Source: Syngnathus acus (Eukaryota > Chordata > Actinopteri > Syngnathiformes > Syngnathidae). Taken from it: a stretch of DNA of 64,000 nt. The stretch lies in assembly GCF_901709675.1 (NCBI RefSeq), contig NC_051091.1:2727967-2791966 (forward strand), given 5' to 3'. Made by a program: the position numbers and the translations under genes. A model generated the notes under the pieces. It saw nothing but the letters and a program-made list of their open reading frames with translations. It was not told where the DNA came from and ran no database searches. Positions 1-52,975 of the stretch are shown here, piece by piece (within the stretch, counting starts at the first letter, position 1; the number at the start of each line of letters is the position of its first letter).

Positions 1-60
1 TCTCAAAAGTCAGCATTGCTTGCACTGAGGAGGCTTGGTATTTGTTTGCACTCGCCATGC

Positions 61-102
<42 letters not shown>

Positions 103-865
103 CATTTCATTTCAAGTGAGCTGCAGGAGTTTGATTGAGAAAATTGGCAAAGGTGGGGGGCTTGCATTGTGGCCCCAAAAAACCCTTTTTTTTATTGTGC
201 AGCTCCGCAGCCATTATCTCCACTCATTTGTCCATCAGCGCCAAGGGGTCCAGCCTCTAATTCTCTGCCGGGCATCACGCAGTGTATCTTTATTGCTGTC
301 CGCAGACCGAGTGCCAAATGAGGCCTCGGTGGAAAAGAAAAGAAAAGAAAAGAAAGTGTAGGATGGGATTGACCTTTCTTTTCATCCAGGAAGAAAGCGC
401 AAGGAAAGCATTGCAAATATGTAGAGTATGTGAGTAGATTTTTCAGGAAGTTTATATTCTGTCAACTTTTTTTCTTTTTCTAGCCTACGGAATTCTTGCT
501 TTGTCAAAATAGACTATCAATCTCCATAGAGGATGATGTAAAAAAGATGTCAATGGAGAGAGGGCAAGTCAACCACTGTTGAGAATAATCCCCATCCATG
601 GTTTCTAATCATTAGCTAATTTAGCATGTTTTGTTCGTCAGTTCGCAGTGTTACCAAAGCTGGGAGAACATGTCAGTAAGAGCTAGCTAGCTCTTAAACA
701 ACAACACGCCACATGTATCTTCCCCCCCCCCCCCCCCTTCCTTTCAACATATGCCCCGAATGAATTAAACTCATAAATCGCATGAAGTTCAGTGTGAAAG
801 CACCTTTGCCAGAGTGAAGAGAGTAAACACTGCTCAAGCCGCTTTGCTCCTCGGTGTGTCCTCAG
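1..865 (+). other. arhgef10l: arhgef10l intron (partial)
   Basis: This is the 3' end of an intron whose start is outside the window. It holds a CT microsatellite (about 60-98), an AAAAG/AAAG tract (about 330-356) and a C homopolymer (about 722-737). It ends at the acceptor of exon a. No coding signal was seen. Confidence 0.7.
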
Positions 866-43747
<42,882 letters not shown>

Positions 43748-43936
43748 CTTAGAACTACAACACACTTAACCTCCGGCGCTCTCACATAGATGAATGGTAT
43801 GCGATGAACACAAGGGAAGCACTTCCGCTCACTTTTTAGCATTTGCCAGTCCGCGGATCGTCAAATTGGCCCAGATTTGTCCCATAACAGCCAGTCCTAC
43901 CAAAACAGGTCAAATGCTCACAAACTGTCATGAAGG

Positions 43937-43995
43937 TTGTTGTGATCTCAAGGGAAGCACGTTTTGTTGTGATCTCAAGGGAAGCACGTTTTGTA
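43937..43995 (+). repeat. 27-base tandem duplication in the 3' UTR
   Basis: The unit TTGTTGTGATCTCAAGGGAA GCACGTT occurs twice in perfect tandem, followed by a few matching bases. A partial third resemblance (ACAAGGGAAGCAC) lies upstream at about 43808. Confidence 0.85.
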
Positions 43996-44068
43996 CATTT
44001 CCGACTGCACACATTGCAGAATTGTCTGGCTCTGTTTGACCGTCGATGAGCGGCTTGGAATCTGCATG

Positions 44069-44083
44069 AGCGCCACCTGCAGG
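44069..44083 (-). promoter_or_regulatory. CTCF-like core motif just past the gene
   Basis: The minus strand reads CCTGCAGGTGGCGCT, matching 14 of 15 core positions. Only the third, usually A, differs. It lies about 320 bases past the stop codon. Confidence 0.45.
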
Positions 44084-44715
44084 ACAGGAGTAGAACAATG
44101 CCAAGCGCTTTCCATGACACTTTGTTCTTCTCAAGCCTTTGTGACGCATTTTGAAAACACTTTGTTAGCATGTTAGCGTAGCATCATTCTCATCATGGGA
44201 TATGCCCTCCTCGTGATCGCAGCTGCTTGCACAAGCGAATCAATGACCACTAAACAAAGGAGCTTAATTGTGTTGCACATTTTTTAAGATTACTTTTTTT
44301 TGTTTTTTAACATTTGTGTCCACTATTTTTTAGGAGCATGTCGCACTTGTTCACCAGTGTCAAACTAATGAAAGTTATTTATATGAAGGTGGAGTTGGGG
44401 GGAGATAAATGAGGATGCTGTCGTAAAAAAAAGAAAGTCACCATGGTTCAAAATTGAAGGTGTATTGGGAGACTATTTTTGTCTCAAAAGTTATCCCCCC
44501 CAAAACAAGATTCCGCTCAAAAATTAACTTTTTATATCAAAGTACTGACTATGTTTTCCTTTCATTTCTTGTATAAATGTGATGCATCTGAAAAAAAAAT
44601 GTTTTCTCCAAAAATTGTATTATTTTCCCTCCCGAAAGTGTGACGTTTGTCGTAACAACGGATTCTATGTTTTCAAATGTCAATGTTCTGCAGTCCATCG
44701 TCTGGTTTACTAGAG

Positions 44716-44967
44716 CAGTGGTCCCTAACCTTTTTGGCACCACGGACCGGATTACTATCAGACAATAATTTGACGGACCAGTGTTTGATGAAGTCACAAT
44801 TTTTGCGAAGAAAACTTCTCAAATCGATTCTAGAAAATCGGAATCAAATGTCGAAAGCATCGATAAATCAAGTAATCCCAGATTGCACATTGACGTTTTG
44901 ACAACATGAGTAATGTTATTTTTATTATTATTTATTCTTTCTTGTGCGGCCTGGTTGGGGTCCACTA
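44716..44967 (+). mobile_element. Short hAT-like MITE copy
   Basis: The 252-base element starts CAGTGGTCCCTAACC and ends GGTTGGGGTCCACTA, an imperfect inverted repeat. It is flanked by TACTAGAG and TTCTATAG, which agree at 6 of 8 bases, as expected for an aged 8-base hAT target duplication. Its first 180 bases match the minus strand of the element ending at 21513 (for example ACGGACCAGTGTTTGATGA). It is a deletion derivative without coding capacity. Confidence 0.65.
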
Positions 44968-45685
44968 TTCTATAGTTCATTATTCGTAACCATTTCATCA
45001 TCACTTCATCAGGAAACCAAAATGCTGGTAAAGGAGACGTCACGGCCAGGTAATCGCACCACCAGAAGCCAAATCCGGGTTTTGCTACAAGGCGACTAAC
45101 AGCGAAGGTTACCCCGCTCTGCATCTCCGCCTCCAGTCTTGACTTAACCTTGGCGCCGCGCGAGGCTTGCCACCATATCCTTTCATCATCCAGCTATCGG
45201 CGGGAATCGTTCCGCTGAGAAGCCGACGCAAAGCTGCCTCGCCGGCTGTCATCTAAATGGAAATGCATGTGCCGAGCGTCTGGACGCCCTCGTGGCGAGC
45301 AATGAGCTCTTTGGTCTTTTGCGTGTTTTGTACTCCTGCAGATGAAAATATGCATGATCGCCCAACAAACACGGACTGCCACCATTGAACCATGCGCTTA
45401 TGTCGGCATATGCCTAGCAAGTATTTTGACCTGTGTTATTTGCTAACCCCTCGTGTGTACTGTACATACAAGTTATACTCATAATTAATTAAAGATGACG
45501 CACTGTTTGTGTGCGTTTTATAGGGAAAATAAGACTGCAAAATGTCACGTCTTTTCCTCATAGCATCCTAAGGTTTTTTTTTTGTGGGTATACTTACATT
45601 TCTATCCTATTGTGTAGCTTAAAAACAACTTTGATGCACACGGCTGCAAAATGTGTGTTTCAGTCCAAATGTGAGCGCCTAAGAA

Positions 45686-45691
45686 AATAAA
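45686..45691 (+). other. arhgef10l: Candidate poly(A) signal
   Basis: AATAAA (45686-45691) about 1.9 kb past the stop is the first canonical hexamer on the plus strand after the coding region. TG/T-rich sequence follows within about 60 bases. It may end the arhgef10l transcript. Confidence 0.35.
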
Positions 45692-46088
45692 GAATGGCAA
45701 GATGAAAGTGCTCCTTTCTTTCCACTGTGTGCTCACGGCAAATAATTAAAGCTGCATGCGGCACTGCACGAGTGTCATTAAAGTTGTTTAATGCCAAAGT
45801 GTCGTCCGATTAATGTGTTTTTTGTAATGAAATGCATTTTGCAAGTTGCGATTTGACCGCAAAGTGAAATTATTTGTGCATTTTTAGCGAAGGATCCCCG
45901 CAGTTCGGCAAAGGACGCCTCAGCCTTTACAGGCGCCGTAATGAACATATTGTTTTATGAGCAATTACGGCGGCTTGTAAACATGGTGTGATTTTTTCCT
46001 CCCGCATGTTTGTAAGACTTTAATTGCAGCAAAAGTTCAGAAGAGCCCAGCAATTACAAGACACACTTTAGTACATATATATATATGT

Positions 46089-46400
46089 ATATACACTACC
46101 GTTCAAAAGTTTGGGGTCACAAAATTGTTTGGGTGACCCCAAACTTTTGAACGGTAGTGTATATATTTATTTAGATAATTATTTATAGATTATATATATA
46201 TAATCTTCTGTGTAAAAAATCTTATAATATATATGTATACTTATATTCATAGATTTTTTATAATCTTATACAAATATAAGATATAATTTATAATATTTAA
46301 TTCATAATATTTTATTATAATAATATTTACACTACCGTTCAAAAGTTTGGGGTCACCCAAACAATTTTGTGACCCCAAACTTTTGAACGGTAGTGTATAT
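46089..46400. mobile_element. Paired palindromic MITE (hairpin within a large inverted repeat)
   Basis: Two near-perfect palindromes lie about 165 bases apart. The first is at 46089-46165 with the 12-base loop AAAATTGTTTGG. The second is at 46328-46397 with the loop CCAAACAATTTT. Each arm reads TACACTACCGTTCAAAAGTT followed by TGGGGTCAC. The second loop is the reverse complement of the first, so the two hairpins are inverted copies around an AT-rich core. TA-rich flanks suggest a TA-targeting (Tc1/mariner-type) family, which is an inference. There is no coding capacity. Confidence 0.75.
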
Positions 46401-47197
46401 AAATTGTCAATGTCGTTGATGAATGAACATTGAAAATGTATATTTAAATTTATTTATATATATATATATATACAGATATATATTAGATATAAAATATTTC
46501 ATAATAAAATCAATGATTATCATATAATTATCATATAATCATTATGACTTTTAACTCATAATGACTTCCCATGGCATCTTTTTTTCTTTTTTATCAACAT
46601 TAAGTTTTTTCCCTTTTCACTGGCGGACATGGGCTGACGTAAATTTATCCAATGAGGATCAAGAGAGTTCAACGGTCTTGCTTCTAATGGCCAATCACGT
46701 CAAAGTAAACGGGACAAACCGCGATCACGGCGTTTGCACCTCTGGCTCCGACAACAACATTTCTTACACAAGGCTTTGTCTTGTGCTGCGTGTTTTTTGT
46801 TGCGTTTCTATGTGTTTGCGTCGTCTGTGTTCATTTGTTTCAGTTTGGCAGCTCTGTTTTTCGATCGCGAGAGAGAGGGCAGACAGAGCTAGCTACTGGT
46901 AACGTTAACTGTTAGCTAGCTTGTGATAGCAGTAACTTTAACTGACCAGATGGTCTTTTTTTTAAACTTACTGAAGCACTAGCAGAGACAGTACGACGGT
47001 CGTTATTGTGTCGTTATTTTATATTTTTCTGCTGCGCGCGGGAGAAGAGTTTTTTCCCGCATGTTTTTTTTCTCTCCACCTTTCATCCTGGCTGCTCCAC
47101 CACCAAGCACACGTCGCGACGTCCAGAAACTCGCTAAATAGGCTTACTATCACTATAAGCAATAAAATAAATTAGTAATACACAAGTAGTCATCAGT
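46401..47197 (+). other. Intergenic sequence before zinc-finger fragment
   Basis: It begins with TA-rich, low-complexity DNA (to about 46560). A more balanced stretch follows, with a short hairpin GCGGGAGAAG...TTTTTTCCCGC near 47037-47060. It may be the 5' part of the element or gene that carries the zinc finger at 47213, but there is no firm signal. Confidence 0.4.
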
Positions 47198-47212
47198 TTG
47201 CTTGCCATACAA

Positions 47213-47321
47213 ATGAATTACTCATGCAAGTACTGTAATTTCACCACAGCTTCGATCCCTGCATTTGTTCGTCATTTGAGGATTCACAGAAATGTAGCTA
47301 ACTTCAGATTTGCATGTGAGG
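47213..47321 (+). pseudogene. C2H2 zinc-finger exon fragment
   Basis: From an ATG at 47213 the frame reads MNYSCKYCNFTTASIPAFVR followed by HLRIHRNVANFRFAC. This holds one complete C2H2 finger (C-X2-C-X12-H-X3-H) and the start of what looks like a second (FRFAC). The frame then meets GT donor-like sites (gtgagg at 47316) and, shortly after, the inserted LINE. It could be the first coding exon of a small zinc-finger gene or, more likely, a remnant of a repeated zinc-finger-bearing mobile element common in fish. I do not recognise a specific gene. Confidence 0.4.
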
Positions 47322-47377
47322 TTTTTACTATTTTTTTACATTTTATATTACTATTTTTCAGATTCAAGTTATTTCTA

Positions 47378-49384
47378 AAGATTCAAGAAGTTTATTGGCC
47401 ATGTTTGGGCATGCCAAACAAGGAATTTGACTCCGGTAGATCTCAGCCTCTGTTCAACATTTAGGTGACTAACAACATTCAGGACATGTGTGAAAATTGA
47501 CAAGTTATTCTCAAACATCCCCTGATCTTAAACTCCCAGGAGTGCAAGGAAAACCCCAAAACTCCTACTAGGGGAAATGAGAAACCTTGAGAAGAGACCA
47601 CAGATGGGAGGATCCCTCTTCCAGGATGGCCAGGCTGCAATGGATGCAGAGAGGACACATAGTACACGTAATATAGACAATTCAAAGATAAAGTGTTGAG
47701 AGCAGGATGTTATTGCACAGCAATGACTCTGACTCCGGGCTATGTGTGAGTTCATCAGAGCGACAGCCTGGGGGTAGAAAATGTGTCTGTCTGCTGGTTT
47801 TGGCGTACTGTGCTCTGTAACGCCGTCCGGAGGGGAGTAGTTCAAACAGACTGTGACCTGGGTGAAAAGGGTCTGTAGAGATGTTACTTGCACATTTCCT
47901 GGTCCTGGACAGGTACAAGTCTTGGATAGATGGGAGGTTGGTCCCGATTATCTTTTCTGCAGTCCTGATTGTCCGTTGCAGTCTATGCTTGTCTTGTTTG
48001 GTGGCCAATCCAAACCAGACAGTAATGGAGGTGCAGAGGATAGACTGGATGATGGCAGTATAGAAGGTCTTCAGCAGCTCCTGTGGCAAGTTGACCTTCC
48101 TGAGCTGTCTCAGAAAGTACAGCCTCTGCTGGGCCTTCTTCCGGGCAGAGTTATGTGGCCGGTCCATTTCAGGTCCGGAGAGAATGTGGATCCCAGGAAC
48201 TTGAAGGTGTCTGTGGAGGCAATAGCATTAGTGAGGATAGTGAGAGGTGGAAGTGGTGAAGGGTCTCTCTCCTGAAGTGCACTGTCATCTCCACGGTCTT
48301 GAGCGGGTTCAGCTCCTGGTGGTTTTGGCTGCACCAGTGGACCAGCCGCTCCACCTCCTGTCTGTACGCAGTCTCGTCACCGTCCCGGATCAGTCCGATG
48401 AGAGTGGTGTCGTCCGCATACTTCAGGAGCTTCACAGAAGAGTCGCCTGAGGAGCAATCATTGGTATCGAGAGAGAAGAGCAGTGGGGAGAGGACGGACC
48501 CCTGGGGGGTGCCAGTGTTGGTGGTCCGGGTGTCTGATGTGATGGCCAAACAAGATCCTGGCATATGTCCCTGGGGTGTCTCGGTGTTGCAGGATGTAGT
48601 GCAGTCCCACGTTGACCGCATCGTCCACCGACCTGTTTGCCTGGTAGGCAAACTGTAGGGGGTCGAGCAAGGGGCCCATAATGTACTTCAGGTGGTTCAA
48701 CACCAACCTCTCAAAGGATTTCATGACCACAGATGTCAGGGCGACAGGTTTGTAATCATTCAAACCTGTGATGGTGGGCTTCTTGGCCACCGCTACAATG
48801 GTGGAGCTCTTAAAGCACGAAGGAACCTCACACAGGTCCAGGGAACGGTTGAAGATCCGTGCAAAGGTGGGTGCCAGTTGTTCAGCACAGATTTTCAGGC
48901 AGGAGGGTGACACGCCGTCTGGGCCTGGTGCCTTCCTGACCTTTTGTCTCCGGAACATCTGACACACCTCCTTCGACGAAGCACAGGGCGGTGGATCTGC
49001 TAATGTCCGTGTTCCTTGAAATGAGAAGCAGCAGTTCGTCTATCTTGTTAGCCAGAGAGTGGACATTCGCCAGATGAATTGATGGTAGGGGAGCACGGAA
49101 CCCTCTCTGCCTCAACTTCACGAGGGCTCAGGCGCGCTTGCCACGCCACCGTCTTCGGCATGCTAGCTTGTAGAGCGCCGCCGCTCCGGCTAAAATCTCC
49201 GTCAAACAGTCTGAGTCAGTGAAAACCAGAGAGAAAGTATCAGGAGAAGACTGTCCGATGTTTAATAGTTGTTCTCTGGTAAAAGTGGTCCGGGGTGGGC
49301 AGCAGAAGACGCAAAAAACACACAAAATAACACAAAGAAGCAGAGAGCAAGTCACCGAGGCGGCCATCCGCGGCGCCATCTTAG
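47378..49384 (-). pseudogene. Degenerate CR1/L2-like LINE, reverse transcriptase remnant
   Basis: On the minus strand the ORF starts near 49379 (MAPRMAASVTCSLLL) and has an in-frame stop. It continues into the beginning of the endonuclease (PSIHLANVHSLANKIDELLL), then jumps near 48980 straight into reverse transcriptase (RKAPGPDGVSPSCLK). Further on come GTPQGSVLSPLLF and the catalytic KYADDTTLIG. The C-terminal part includes HPGHSLFELLPSGRRYRA. A second deletion near 48545 removes the RT segment with the first catalytic aspartate (motif A) and shifts the frame. The 3' end, CAAATTCCTTGTTTGGCATG ... CCAATAAACTTCTTGAATCT, is typical of fish CR1/L2-type elements. This copy cannot be active. Confidence 0.8.
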
Positions 49385-52300
49385 TAAATACATTTCTGTG
49401 ACCATTGTGGGTTTTTCTTTCACTAACCGAGGTGCACCAGCAATTTTGTCCATTTGTATAATTGGCTTGTTCTGATTATACAGAAAGCAAATGCATGTTA
49501 CAAAAATACAGTCATCAGTTGGCTGAAACATGAACGACGGGACTGACAATAGCTGGCGCAGGCCATATTTTCTTTGGAATAAGCACTCACACAAAAAAAA
49601 ATCATAATTAGAGAGTCAAAAAGGCTTTCATTTCAGCTCTCAAGCCAAAGTTAGTGTTTAGAAATATGGCGAGGATAAGGGTTTCAAAGAACGTTTCCAA
49701 ATTAGGGGAACTAGGAACCAAATTAGGAACTAGGAGCAAGGTTTCAAATTAGGCTTTCAAACTAAGGCTAGGGTTTCACACAAGGGCGATACCTTATTTC
49801 AAAATAACTTTTCCAAATTGGGTTGGTGTTTCAAACAATGGTTGGCGTTCCAAATTAGGGTTACCTGATAAAACGTCTAGTGTGTGTACACCAGCATCAG
49901 TGGCTGCTTATTTCCAAAAGGACCTCCCTCAGGGAAATAGACCGCAATGGACCTTTCTCTTCCTCAAGTCATCTATGTTTTATTCACAATGCTGTCTGTA
50001 TAGCTTATTAAAATATTTATAACATTGTCATCATGTGGAACTCGAGAGGTCACCGCTGGTATAATGACATTCAGTGTGTGTGTGTGCGCGTGCCTGTGTG
50101 TGTCCAGGTGCTGTGCTACAAAAGGTACTGATGACATCATTTAATGTTTACATTTCGGCGAATGGTGGTTAGTTATTCACAGTACAGTTCTAAGCTTGTA
50201 CGGTAAGGGGGCTCAAGTAGGGGTTCAAGGGCACTGGTCTAAAATGGTCATTTTAAACTTTGGATATGGTCAGTGTTAGGGTCTCAAAGTATAGCTTTGA
50301 GACATGGATAGCATTTGAAATAAAAACCACCACGCATAATTAGGCTTTAAAAAAAGACCATGTGTTGTAAGGCCTTTGTTTGAAAATTGCCAAGTACAGT
50401 AGGTTTAGGGTCAGGGATAGGGTTACGCCCCGGAGGTTAGAGTTACAACCGGGAGGTTAGGGTTACGGCCGGGAGGTTAGGGTGAGGGCTAGGATGAGGC
50501 TTTGGAATTGTGCAAATGCAAGTTCTTCCTACTCAGCCCACACAACAATCTCCTTCATTCTTTGACTCGCTGCATAGTTGCTCATTCAGCTCATTGAATC
50601 GTGCTGCAGAGATTTTTGCTTTGTGGGTCAGTGCACCAAAAAGGAGAAAGCAGAATTCCAGGACGGCTAAAAGAACCCACATTATAAAGTCAAGATTTGG
50701 ACGGGTTTTCCTTCACGATGACTGTGCGCATTTCTCAGACACCACTTTGAGAGCCTTTTGCCACGTCTCCAGTGTTGTTAACGTTGCATCCGGCAGAGCA
50801 AAGTCAAGGGGGGAAAACAAGGAGACTCGTGCGCATACAGGCTCATTAAGATTGATTTTGCCGCTTAATCAAAATAAATGCATAGGCAGGGAGCAGTTAA
50901 GAGCCTTAGTTTCTTAAAAGCTATCGGGAATCAATGCATCCGGTGACACTTGTGATTTTTAGTCAAAATGCTCTTGCAGTTGCTGAATTGTGATAAAAAT
51001 GAGATGAGGGTGTTTGGCGGTGGCCACATTTGGATTTGGATTCGGAGTTGCACCCCTATTACACTGGGAATCATGGTGGCAGAGCGCCAAGTATTTTTGT
51101 AGGTGGCACTTGGTCTAAACCAGTGTTTGAATTTTCGCCGATCACGGGTGAGTCCGGAAGGTAATTCTCACAATGCAGACTGTAAAGCTTGATTGTTGTC
51201 CCTTTGGAGGCCCAGCCTAATCTACAACATCGTCACTCAGCATCGATGAAAACCGATTCACTATCAAGCTGTCCGAAGTAAAACAATGAAGAAGAGATCA
51301 ATTTCCAGCATAACGTTTGATTTGATGCTCATGCACACTTGGGAATTCAAAGGCAAATGGGATTGTGAGATCAAACGGGATGGATGGAACCAATAAAAGT
51401 AGCGTGAACGAGAGAGCGAGAATGAGAAAGAACACCGCCGACACAAGAAGCATTAGCAGTCGCTAGGGCGCAGCTAGAGAAAGATGGCGCTTATGGGGGA
51501 ACTGTTCTCACTAATAACTTGAGTTTGTTAAGTTAATTAGTCAGTGTGTCGCAAGGATGAACTGCTTACATTTGGGATAGATGAATATGTTTCTACCATT
51601 GGTATCGGATGGACCAAGTGACCATGTTAGTTTGGGACTCGAGGGTCTGTTCTTTGTTGCACCTGGAGCGTTGCCTTTGCGTTAGTCTGTTGCAGCAGCC
51701 AGCCAAAGCTTCATCCAAACCTGGGCAAGCGGCCCAAAAGCGGCAAGAGAAATATTGGCGCTGGCACCTCCTCCGCCATGTCACACTTTAGTGAAAACGT
51801 TTCTGCTTGGAACTTGATTCGAGTTGAGTTTTCCTTGACTGTTTGCTCAATGTGTCCCAAGTGTCAGATGGCATTTGTCAATCAAACAGATGCTGTCAAA
51901 ATGCTCATTCCTGTTCCTCCCGTTGAAAGAATATATGTAACTGTTTTCATTATTTATTTGGATGTATTTCCTGCTTGGCAAAAGAGCCTAACCCGAAGTA
52001 AATATTGAAATCTAAATAATGCAATCACAATAGCGTACACCATTTGAATTCATGTCACCATGAAAAAGAAATGCTGACATTTATAACTTGCTACCGTAAG
52101 GCTCGAGCGCATCTTTTGTGTATCGTATGTATGTTCGATCTTTGCTGCAGATAATGAAGAGATGCGCGCCGCCTTCGTTTCTTTTTATCTCAAGGTCGGC
52201 GTACGGAACGTTGAGAACTCTTCCGTGACCTCATCGCATACATGCCTCGGCATTTGCACATTCCCAACACGAAGAGTTCATTTGCACACTTTGTAGTACG

Positions 52301-52914
52301 ACGGCGCTAAATTATACAGTCACATTAGCGCCCGCTTCGTTCCTCGCTGCACACCGGCAGACTAATTAAAAACACTTGTCTGTCAAAGCTTGGACAATGT
52401 GGAGGGCAAAGCTTTAATATTCTTGTTTCTTTTTAAGATGAATGACATCTTTTTTTCTCTGATTTGCATAAAAGTCTGTTCACATGTAAAGCAGCGAGAG
52501 GAGACCGGTGAAATTCAGATGTAAGCGTGCAGCAAACAAAGGGAACAGACTGGATCTGATTTTTGGATGTGGTTTTCTACGCATTGTGGGTAAAGGGTTT
52601 CAACGTTGAGGTGAGTTTTCCAAGGCGCCGTGTGAGCTGCACGAGAGGCGACTGAGGGGCATAAATGGGATGTTTTGTCTGCGCACCTGCCCTCAAAGCG
52701 AGCGCAATCAAAGCGCAGTCAAAATCACTGACGAGCTCTTTCGACTCGTAATGATTCCGTTCGACCTGCGTTATAGAAATAAAAATCCACAGCTGCTTAC
52801 AAAGTGTTGTACATAAAGTAAAAATCAGATCTCGTAAAGAGTGGTGACACACCAGGGCGCTTTTCAGTAAAAAGGTTCAGGCTGAAATGGGACTGACCCA
52901 GGAAGTTGGGGTTG

Positions 52915-52915
<1 letters not shown>
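49385..52915 (+). other. Intergenic region with degenerate TTAGGG/GTTTCAAA repeats
   Basis: No gene was seen. The stretch 49660-49870 repeats AGGGTTTCAAA/TTAGGG-like words. The stretch 50400-50490 has about three copies of a roughly 20-base unit (GGTTACGGCCGGGAGGTTAG). The rest (50500-52900) has open frames without recognisable domains. Confidence 0.55.
50420..50490 (+). repeat. Short tandem repeat, about 20-base unit rich in GGGTTA
   Basis: Three imperfect units of GGTTACGGCCGGGAGGTTAG can be read in a row, preceded by TAGGGTCAGGGATAGGG. The unit contains telomere-like GGTTAGGGTTA words but is not a telomere array. Confidence 0.7.

Positions 52916-52919
<4 letters not shown>

Positions 52920-52953
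<34 letters not shown>
52920..52953 (+). repeat. (TA)n microsatellite preceded by A run
   Basis: An A9 run is followed by about 14 TA units. Just after lies a short perfect hairpin, GGACAAAAC-G-GTTTTGTCC (52957-52975). Confidence 0.9.
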
Positions 52954-52957
<4 letters not shown>

Positions 52958-52975
52958 GACAAAACGGTTTTGTCC

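Larger units (their letters stand above)
43748..45710 (+). other. arhgef10l: Likely 3' UTR of arhgef10l
   Basis: This is noncoding sequence after the stop. It includes a 27-base tandem duplication (43937-43995), a CTCF-like motif (44069-44083), a hAT-like element (44716-44967) and a candidate AATAAA at 45686-45691. The transcript end is inferred from that hexamer only, and an end before the hAT element cannot be excluded. Confidence 0.4.

Noticed and set aside
44716-44967. Possible coding exon in the 3' UTR region
   Set aside because: The sequence matches the end of a MITE copy at 21513, so it is repeat DNA.
50420-50490. Interstitial telomere array
   Set aside because: The repeated unit is about 20 bases with CGGCCGGGAGG inserts, not (TTAGGG)n.
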